A stretch of DNA of 47,247 bases from Candidatus Nanoarchaeia archaeon. Its GTDB lineage: Archaea > Nanobdellota > Nanobdellia > Woesearchaeales > JACPBV01. Numbering within the stretch: the stretch's first letter is position 1; every line of letters starts with the position of its first letter. The position numbers and the translations under genes are program-made. The stretch is from contig JANQNH010000015.1 in the NCBI GenBank assembly GCA_028279655.1, positions 1 through 47,247 on the forward strand, in the 5' to 3' direction. The notes below the pieces were generated by a model, which ran no database searches, was not told the DNA's origin, and saw nothing but the letters and a program-made list of their open reading frames with translations. This document shows, piece after piece, positions 42,401 through 47,247 of this stretch.

Positions 42401-42809
42401 ATCCTTGTCCTCCTCTGTAAGATATATCTAAGCTTTCCACCTCTGTTATATTTACATGCGGTTGTGGTAGAATAATAAGTTGTCCAACCCTGTCTCCTTT
42501 CTTATATATCTTATCGGAATTTAGCATATTAAACTTTAATTTTATTTCGCCGCGATATCCAGAATCAATTACCCCTACAGAATTACATAGACTTAATCCG
42601 TATTTGTACACACTACTACGGGGAAATAACAATCCCACATATCCCTCCGGGATTGTTATAGCCAATCCTGTACTATATGTTATTTGTTTATTTTCATAAT
42701 CAGCTTCTCTACTTATAGCTGTTAGGTCTAGTCCTGCATCTCCAGGATTAGCGTACTTAGGTATCACTGCTTCTGGGTGTAACTTTTTTGCTTTTATATC
42801 AATTATCAT
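42381..42809 (-). CDS. dut: dUTPase, 142 aa
   Basis: The five family motifs are present: PGDAGLDL (22-29), FPRSSVYKYGL (62-72), NSVGVIDSGYRGEI (76-89), KGDRVGQLII (104-113) and [11 protein letters not shown] (132-142). The trimeric enzyme hydrolyses dUTP to dUMP, which feeds ThyX and keeps uracil out of phage DNA. Length is usual. The 3' end overlaps the start of nrdJ by 20 nt. Confidence 0.95.
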   Translation of the reverse strand: MIIDIKAKKLHPEAVIPKYANPGDAGLDLTAISREADYENKQITYSTGLAITIPEGYVGLLFPRSSVYKYGLSLCNSVGVIDSGYRGEIKLKFNMLNSDKIYKKGDRVGQLIILPQPHVNITEVESLDISYRGGQGFGSTGR

Positions 42810-42813
42810 AATC

Positions 42814-43014
42814 TTACCAACTCCCTTTCATATTCCAACTTTTATGACCACTGCCTCCTAAAACCATGCGTTCCCAGTCGGCGTTTGCAAATTCTTCTAC
42901 TGTCATTCCAACCTTTAGTGCTTCATCTTTATCGGGTGGAATATCTATTTCTTTAACCTTTCTTTCTATTTCTATTTCTATTTCAGTATTTTTATCTTTC
43001 CACTGATACACCAT
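42814..43014 (-). CDS. Small Glu/Lys-rich protein, 66 aa
   Basis: I choose the ATG at 43012-43014 because GGAGG lies eight bases upstream. A longer frame from 43089 would overlap the GroES gene by about 100 nt and has a poor site. The product starts MVYQWKDKNTEIEIEIERKV, then KEIDIPPDKDEALKVGMTVE and ends in HKSWNMKGSW. It looks like two strands plus helices. The role is unknown. It overlaps the GroES homologue by 23 nt and precedes dUTPase by four. Confidence 0.55.
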   Translation of the reverse strand: MVYQWKDKNTEIEIEIERKVKEIDIPPDKDEALKVGMTVEEFANADWERMVLGGSGHKSWNMKGSW

Positions 43015-43336
43015 TACTACATCCTCCGGCCTTACATCCTGTTGCTTTTTTCTGCCCCGCTTCGTCCTCTTTGGTCCAGTTCTTGACATAAGCTACCTGC
43101 ATCTCTTGAATTAATAATAAATCATAATCCTCAGTCTCTTCAATAACTATAGGGGAAGTCCCTGCTTTAAACATCACTTCATGTCCTGCCTTAATCCCTA
43201 GAGAACACTTAGTGCCTACCTCCTCCACAATTGCCTGTACCTCCGGTCCTTTTAAATCAGTACCTGGAAGGAGTTCTATTGATGACTTCTGTTTCTTAAT
43301 CCTAATTAATAACTGTGGTCCTATCGGCTTTAACAT
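42992..43336 (-). CDS. GroES-like co-chaperonin, 114 aa
   Basis: It follows the GroES barrel throughout: MLKPIGPQLLIRIKKQ, then a flexible loop (SSIELLPGTDLKG) in the position of the GroEL-binding mobile loop, PEVQAIVEEVGTK, GIKAGHEVMFKAGTSP and YDLLLIQEMQVAYV. The extra 20 residues at the C-terminus contain Cys/Gly (TGCKAGGCSN). Phage versions such as T4 gp31 replace GroES to fold a large or difficult coat protein in host GroEL; the same role is inferred. GGAGG lies five bases upstream. Confidence 0.8.
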   Translation of the reverse strand: MLKPIGPQLLIRIKKQKSSIELLPGTDLKGPEVQAIVEEVGTKCSLGIKAGHEVMFKAGTSPIVIEETEDYDLLLIQEMQVAYVKNWTKEDEAGQKKATGCKAGGCSNGVSVER

Positions 43337-43338
43337 GC

Positions 43339-43689
43339 TTACCTCCGTCGTGCTTTAGTTAAAAATTTATACGTATCTCTTTTCTTTATAGATTTTCTTT
43401 CTGTAATTTCTGTGCTGAGTTCTCTATGTTTCTCACTACCTGGTTTATGTTTTAATCTTTCTATTTCTAATTGATTAGCTTTCTTTAAATCCTCGATACC
43501 CTTACGTTTATGGCCATCAACAAATGTTCTACTGAGCTTTTCTGTGCGAACTTGAGGAGGAGTAACAAAGGCACGCTCAGCCATTCCCCCGCATTCTTCG
43601 CACTTTTGAATCGTATCTCTATCTTTATACTTTAGAAACTTAATAGTGATATGGTCACAGTCTTCACAGATATAATCGTAATTTGGCAT
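43339..43689 (-). CDS. FmdB-type zinc-ribbon protein, 116 aa
   Basis: The true start is ATG 43687-43689 (GGAGG upstream); the frame before it is the 3' end of the neighbouring zinc gene. The N-terminus MPNYDYICEDCDHITIKFLK with C8, C11, C30 and C33 is the FmdB/CxxC regulatory domain. The remainder is basic and helical (KRKGIEDLKKANQLEIERLK). Members are assumed to regulate transcription or bind nucleic acid, but no phage function is settled. It is adjacent to another zinc-binding protein and the sigma factor. Confidence 0.8.
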   Translation of the reverse strand: MPNYDYICEDCDHITIKFLKYKDRDTIQKCEECGGMAERAFVTPPQVRTEKLSRTFVDGHKRKGIEDLKKANQLEIERLKHKPGSEKHRELSTEITERKSIKKRDTYKFLTKARRR

Positions 43690-44003
43690 TATCCCTCTTC
43701 CTCCCACGCTAAAGCAATCGGACACCAAGGAGCATGGTCTATACTGCCAGAAGCATACGCCCCACACTCACATTGCCATCCTTTGTTTTTAATAGTCTCT
43801 GCAATATTTTCCCATCTTGCTGCTTCACAAATACCTCGTTCTTCCGTATCTAATATAAGTTCGTTATTAGTATCTTTATCGGTATCTTTTTCTAAATCTT
43901 TAGAACAATTATTACATATATGAGAATAATAATCATTCCATGCTAACTGCGTAACGTGGATACGTCGTCTACATTTTTTACATCTACTCTTTAATAAGTT
44001 CAT
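43689..44003 (-). CDS. Two-cluster zinc-binding protein, 104 aa
   Basis: The N-terminal cluster has CKKC and CNNC (C8, C11, C30, C33). The C-terminal cluster is WQCECGAYASGSIDHAPWCP. An acidic linker (DLEKDTDKDTNNELILD) lies between them. It probably binds zinc twice; interaction with nucleic acid or RNA polymerase is possible but unproven. It overlaps the FmdB-type gene and starts after GGGAG. Confidence 0.7.
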   Translation of the reverse strand: MNLLKSRCKKCRRRIHVTQLAWNDYYSHICNNCSKDLEKDTDKDTNNELILDTEERGICEAARWENIAETIKNKGWQCECGAYASGSIDHAPWCPIALAWEEEG

Positions 44004-44004
44004 A

Positions 44005-44451
44005 TTAAAACTCCCAGATAGTACAAAGGTCTATAATCTTCTCTCTAGGCACCTTATATCCCCCTGTTATCCATCCCTTATTTTTTATAAATATTAACTG
44101 ATTCTTATTGATAACTTCATCTAATCTTTTTATTAACGCAGGTATATCTCTAAACTCGAACCATGTATTATGTCTTACAAAGTAATAACAGAAAATATCT
44201 ACATTATCTTTATGAGCCCTCCATGGCCCTCCTGGCGTCTTTAAATGAACATCCGAATATCTTTCAAAGAAGAAATTAACAGTCTTATTTATATTATAAG
44301 TATCTGTTTTTAATTCTAATTTATGTTTATTACATTTTACTGTGAAGTCGTACTCCCTTCCTTCGTACACCTCCAGTCTTCTAGGATAATGTTCTAAGAA
44401 TAATTCTTCCCCTCTAGAGCCTACTTCTAATTGGGCTTTAAAATCAAACAT
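44005..44451 (-). CDS. PD-(D/E)xK nuclease-like protein, 148 aa
   Basis: The segment GREYDFTVKC followed by KLELKTDTYN contains D35 and E46-x-K48, the core acidic-basic triad of PD-(D/E)xK nucleases, and GSRGEELFLE supplies the usual N-terminal Glu. The rest (DVHLKTPGGPWRAHKDNVDI) completes the fold. It could act in recombination, replication fork processing, packaging or host DNA degradation. It overlaps the sigma-factor stop by one codon. Confidence 0.7.
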   Translation of the reverse strand: MFDFKAQLEVGSRGEELFLEHYPRRLEVYEGREYDFTVKCNKHKLELKTDTYNINKTVNFFFERYSDVHLKTPGGPWRAHKDNVDIFCYYFVRHNTWFEFRDIPALIKRLDEVINKNQLIFIKNKGWITGGYKVPREKIIDLCTIWEF

Positions 44452-44963
44452 TAGAGTATCTTATTTTTAAAACGAGCTAGCATACGTGCCTCTAATTGGC
44501 GTACTCTTTCTCTACTAATACTATATCTATCTCCTAATTCTTGTAAAGTTAATGGGGCTTCGCTTAAATAACGTGATAGAATAATATCGATATCACGTTT
44601 TGAAGCTCCGCATTCTTTTAAGTCTTCACATATTTTTCTTTGTACATCAACTAGCATTGCGTTTATTTCTCCGCACCTTTCTTTCGGGTCTCCTATGTAT
44701 TTAAGTGCATCATCTTCATAACTTACTGGATGATTATCTGTTTTATTTAACCAACGTATCATATAAGCTTTAATCCATGAGCCTGCATATGTTAAAAATT
44801 TTGTGTTACGAGAAGGGTCATATCCGTCCCAGGCTTTTATTAATCCTAATACTCCCTCTTGTATTAAATCTTCTGCATATTTACCTCGTCCGTATTTACC
44901 TGCTAACATTTTAATAAAGGGCATATGAACAATTATCATATTATTCCTTTCTTCTACCGACAT
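44451..44963 (-). CDS. Sigma-70-family sigma factor, 170 aa
   Basis: Region 2 spans residues 31-70 (EDLIQEGVLGLIKAWDGYDP, then TKFLTYAGSWIKAYMIR), covering core-RNA-polymerase binding and -10 recognition. Region 4 is LTLQELGDRYSISRERVRQL at 138-157, the -35 helix-turn-helix. Region 3 is essentially absent, as in ECF-like or minimal phage sigmas. It should redirect host RNA polymerase to phage promoters, but all recognised promoters already match the housekeeping consensus. GGGAG lies seven bases before the ATG. Confidence 0.85.
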   Translation of the reverse strand: MSVEERNNMIIVHMPFIKMLAGKYGRGKYAEDLIQEGVLGLIKAWDGYDPSRNTKFLTYAGSWIKAYMIRWLNKTDNHPVSYEDDALKYIGDPKERCGEINAMLVDVQRKICEDLKECGASKRDIDIILSRYLSEAPLTLQELGDRYSISRERVRQLEARMLARFKNKIL

Positions 44964-44982
44964 GTCTTACTCCCTGTTATTA

Positions 44983-45306
44983 TTATAAATACTGTTTTAA
45001 TAACTTAACTGTTTTATCTAACTTATATTTCTTAGCATATTTAATAAACTGTTTAACATCAGCACCGTGTTCTATAAGCAACTTAACTGTATCAACATGA
45101 CCATTCTCAGCAGCCCACCTAATAGCATAATCATTATCAGCATGTATATCAGCACCGTGTTCTATAAGCAACTTGACTATATCAACCTGACCACTTTCAG
45201 CAGCCCACATAATAGCCCAGTCGTCCCCCGCATGAACATCGGCTCCTGCTTTTATGCTAAGCTTAGCTAAGTCTAGCCAGTCTAGTTTTATTAAATCATG
45301 TAACAT
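44983..45306 (-). CDS. Short ankyrin-repeat protein, 107 aa
   Basis: It begins MLHDLIKLDWLDLAKLSIKA, the same cap as the long ankyrin gene. Two full 30-residue ankyrin units follow (SGQVDIVKLLIEHGADIHAD and NGHVDTVKLLIEHGADVKQF), then the closing helix YAKKYKLDKTVKLLKQYL that is almost identical to the end of the long gene. It is therefore a short paralogue of that gene. GGAG lies 12 bases upstream. A perfect promoter in the preceding gene can express it separately. The binding partner is unknown. Confidence 0.88.
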   Translation of the reverse strand: MLHDLIKLDWLDLAKLSIKAGADVHAGDDWAIMWAAESGQVDIVKLLIEHGADIHADNDYAIRWAAENGHVDTVKLLIEHGADVKQFIKYAKKYKLDKTVKLLKQYL

Positions 45307-45326
45307 TATTATTTATTCTCCTGTTA

Positions 45327-46817
45327 TTAATCTGTGTTAAAATGTACTGAATGTTTAAACCATCCCGGAAATAAATCTATATTATTATTATACAATCTTT
45401 CGAAGGTTTTGTCAAATATAAAAGTTGTGCCAAAATCAGTAGGAGTTCTACATATCCGCCCGCATGCTTGCAGGACTGTCTTTATAGTTTCCCACGCGTA
45501 CCACTCCTCATCCTCCTGGCAAAGGAATTTTATAGCAGGGTCGGCAAGACTAGGCCATGGGACTTTCGCTATTATCTGCCATCTTCCTGCGTCATTAGCT
45601 AGGTCTATTCCTTCATACATGCCAGAAGCTACTAATATCTTTGGTTCTTTTGACTCTCTAAATTCATTATATTTAATTGTTTTATCTTTCCTACCGTGAA
45701 ACAATAATCTATCTTTTAAAAAGTCGGGCCACTTATGATTCTTTAATTTCTGCGCTAGATTATAAGTCGCATGAACAAGGCCCTTTTCTTTTTTATTCTG
45801 TAATCCTACTTCTGTTATAAATTTTATAAGGGCCGGTAGGTTTTGGTCTTGTTGTCTGTATGCTAAGGATGCTGCAGTTTTAGGGATGTATACGGGCCGA
45901 CGTTCTGCTGCAATTGGGGAGTCCGCTTGTATATATTGAATGCGTTTATCTGATAATCCTAACTGTTCAATATCTTTACGACTAAGAGTGGCAGATAAAA
46001 AAACCATTTTTCTAACTGAACTTGGCCACATGATAGGGGTCTCGTCCGAAATATCTAATGGTTCCATCTTAATATATTTATGTTCTTCTCCTCTATATTT
46101 ATCAGTATCAACATAAATAAGAAATGTGGGCCGGTAACTATTTATCTCCTCTTTTAAAAACTGAAGAGATTCTTGAGGTACAAACTTCTGCTCTCCATTA
46201 GCTGTATAATGATAATTAAATGCAGAGTTAGGAAGGTTATTAACCCAGTCTTTTATATCTTGGCGCGTCTTAATAGAATCTGGAAACTTATATTTAAATT
46301 GCCATAGTTTTTTTGCTGATAAAGATTTAAGAGTATCTATTAAGCTGTGCGCCTCGTCTACTATAAGTAGGTCTCTATATAATTTATGAGCGAGATAGAT
46401 ATGATAATTACTAAGAAGATAAGGCATAACGTGAGCTTTACGTAAATCTGATAAATATAATTGACAGCCGCTACACCCCATAGTCTTTTTGCATAGTTTA
46501 CCAGTTTTTTTACTCTGTGGACGCTTATCAATAGTACACTTAAAAGTGCTACAATAGTAATCATTTTTAGCACGAAGTATATGGACACGTTTAAACTCCT
46601 TTGCATACTGGTCTACTAATAACTTACTAGGGGTTATAATACTAGCTTGTTTGTGCCAAGCTGCTAATGTCATAGCAATTGCTGACTTCCCACTAGCTAC
46701 TGGTAAATTAACAACAAATATATTAGCCTTATTCCATTGCTGTTCTAACGCTTCGAGCGCGTAGCGTTGAACATCTCTCGGTTTAAATTGTCTAGGAAAA
46801 TAGCTTAATATACTCAT
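45327..46817 (-). CDS. XPD/DinG-type superfamily 2 helicase, 496 aa
   Basis: Walker A is LPVASGKSA (38-46), motif II is IVDEAH (152-157), and motif VI is QACGRICR near residue 470. Between motifs Ia and II five cysteines (C89, C94, C109, C115, C118) lie in the place of the iron-sulfur cluster of XPD/DinG helicases. Such enzymes unwind DNA 5' to 3' and act in repair or on R-loops. No phage polymerase or primase was found, so a supporting role for the host replisome is inferred. AGAGG precedes the ATG. Both neighbours are ankyrin genes. Confidence 0.82.
   Translation of the reverse strand: MSILSYFPRQFKPRDVQRYALEALEQQWNKANIFVVNLPVASGKSAIAMTLAAWHKQASIITPSKLLVDQYAKEFKRVHILRAKNDYYCSTFKCTIDKRPQSKKTGKLCKKTMGCSGCQLYLSDLRKAHVMPYLLSNYHIYLAHKLYRDLLIVDEAHSLIDTLKSLSAKKLWQFKYKFPDSIKTRQDIKDWVNNLPNSAFNYHYTANGEQKFVPQESLQFLKEEINSYRPTFLIYVDTDKYRGEEHKYIKMEPLDISDETPIMWPSSVRKMVFLSATLSRKDIEQLGLSDKRIQYIQADSPIAAERRPVYIPKTAASLAYRQQDQNLPALIKFITEVGLQNKKEKGLVHATYNLAQKLKNHKWPDFLKDRLLFHGRKDKTIKYNEFRESKEPKILVASGMYEGIDLANDAGRWQIIAKVPWPSLADPAIKFLCQEDEEWYAWETIKTVLQACGRICRTPTDFGTTFIFDKTFERLYNNNIDLFPGWFKHSVHFNTD
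45387..45415 (-). promoter_or_regulatory. Internal promoter inside the helicase gene
   Basis: On the minus strand: TTGACA at 45415-45410, 17-nt spacer, TATAAT at 45392-45387. Both hexamers are perfect but the spacer ends TTG instead of TGT. The start would be near 45380, serving the short ankyrin gene and then the sigma factor. The hexamers are encoded within the helicase residues FDKTFERLYN, so coding constraint is the alternative explanation. Confidence 0.65.
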
Positions 46818-46834
46818 CTTAACCTCTGTTATTA

Positions 46835-47247
46835 TTATAAATACTGTTCTAATAACTTAACTGTTTTATCTAACTTATATTTCTTAGCATATTTAATAGC
46901 ATGTTTAACATCAGCACCGTGTTCTATAAGCAAGTTGACTGTATCAACATGACCCTTATAAGCAGCATACCTAATAGCCAAATCTTCCCTTGCATGTATA
47001 TCAGCACCATGCTTTATTAATAACTTAACTGTATCAACATGCCCTTTCTCAGCAGCCCACCTAATAGCTAAATCATTATCGGCATGTATATCAGCACCAT
47101 GCTCTATGAGTAACTTGACTGTATCAACATGCCCATTATGAGCAGCCCACCTAATAGCATAATCCCTGTCCGCATGAATATCAGCACCATGCTCTATAAG
47201 CAAGTTGACTGTATCAACATGACCATTCCTAGCAGCCCACATAATAG
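46835..47247 (-). CDS. Ankyrin-repeat protein, C-terminal part (gene begins at 368)
   Basis: The reading frame enters from the right end with IMWAARNGHVDTVNLLIEHG and continues through four 30-residue repeats to the closing helix YAKKYKLDKTVKLLEQYL. A Met at 47242 is internal to a repeat (AIMWAA also occurs in the short paralogue) and is not a true start. Joined to 368-1 with a 7-nt overlap it makes one frame of 258 codons including the stop. It ends 18 bases before the helicase start. Confidence 0.85.
   Translation of the reverse strand, partial: IMWAARNGHVDTVNLLIEHGADIHADRDYAIRWAAHNGHVDTVKLLIEHGADIHADNDLAIRWAAEKGHVDTVKLLIKHGADIHAREDLAIRYAAYKGHVDTVNLLIEHGADVKHAIKYAKKYKLDKTVKLLEQYL
46900..47247 (-). 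repeat. 90-bp tandem coding repeats (ankyrin units), right end
   Basis: GTATCAACAT occurs at 46941, 47031, 47121 and 47211, all 90 nt apart. It continues at position 61 of the left end, which is in phase only if the ends overlap by seven bases. Confidence 0.9.

Noticed and set aside
43015-43089. Longer N-terminus (MSRTGPKRTKRGRKK) for the 66-aa gene
   Set aside because: It would overlap GroES by almost 100 nt with a poor site. GGAGG fits the ATG at 43014. The longer form cannot be fully excluded.
46835-47247. Regular repeats that might be taken for CRISPR
   Set aside because: The 90-nt spacing has no unique spacers; the whole unit is conserved and encodes ankyrin repeats in frame.
1-47247. 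tRNA genes, integrase or attachment site, and lysogeny repressor
   Set aside because: I looked for T-arm sequences, recombinase motifs and repressor-type regulators and saw none. A dedicated tRNA scan was not possible here.

Overview
The window is a tailed-phage genome, AT-rich and tightly packed. It looks essentially complete: both contig ends fall inside one leftward ankyrin-repeat gene, so the map closes into a circle. The virion genes point to a short-tailed (podovirus-like) phage. There is a portal, scaffold, HK97-type capsid candidate, head-tail adaptor, a very large nozzle-like protein, fibres and a run of coiled-coil ejection proteins, but no sheath, tube or tape-measure gene. Two encoded lipoproteins suggest a diderm host, but the host cannot be named from the sequence. 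I see no integrase, repressor, tRNA, DNA polymerase or primase, so the phage is probably virulent and borrows the host replisome.

Layout. (1) Rightward late block, 2639-37542: winged-helix protein, small-terminase candidate, metallopeptidase, a group of beta-rich virion proteins built from shared modules, large terminase with an intein in its P-loop, portal, scaffold, capsid, decoration candidate, three fibre genes, a lipoprotein and a holin-like protein, adaptor, nozzle, and the ejection-protein operon. (2) Small leftward block, 38496-37567: one 132-residue protein with an unusually strong promoter and ribosome-binding site, plus two short coiled-coil proteins. (3) Long leftward block, starting at 2570, crossing the contig ends and ending near 38520. 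It begins with about 840 nt of untranslated, apparently structured RNA. Small accessory genes, ankyrin proteins, an XPD/DinG-type helicase, a sigma factor, a PD-(D/E)xK nuclease, zinc-ribbon proteins, a GroES homologue, dUTPase, B12-dependent ribonucleotide reductase, ThyX, a metallophosphoesterase and a collagen-like lipoprotein follow.

Transcription. Seven promoters share an almost identical architecture (TTGACA, 16-17 nt, and an extended -10 of TGTTATAAT), and an eighth perfect-hexamer promoter lies inside the helicase gene. They serve both directions. This implies strong dependence on a housekeeping-type sigma, although the phage also encodes its own sigma-like protein.

How the genes work together. 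ThyX, dUTPase and ribonucleotide reductase supply dNTPs. The GroES homologue probably assists capsid folding. The sigma factor and zinc-ribbon proteins probably redirect host transcription. TerS/TerL, portal, scaffold and capsid build the head, and the glutamine-rich and glycine-zipper proteins form the DNA-delivery apparatus. The most unusual items are the 840-nt leader or noncoding RNA, the shrunken intein in the terminase Walker A motif, the 30-residue giant-virus-style ankyrin repeats, and the modular shuffling of virion genes.
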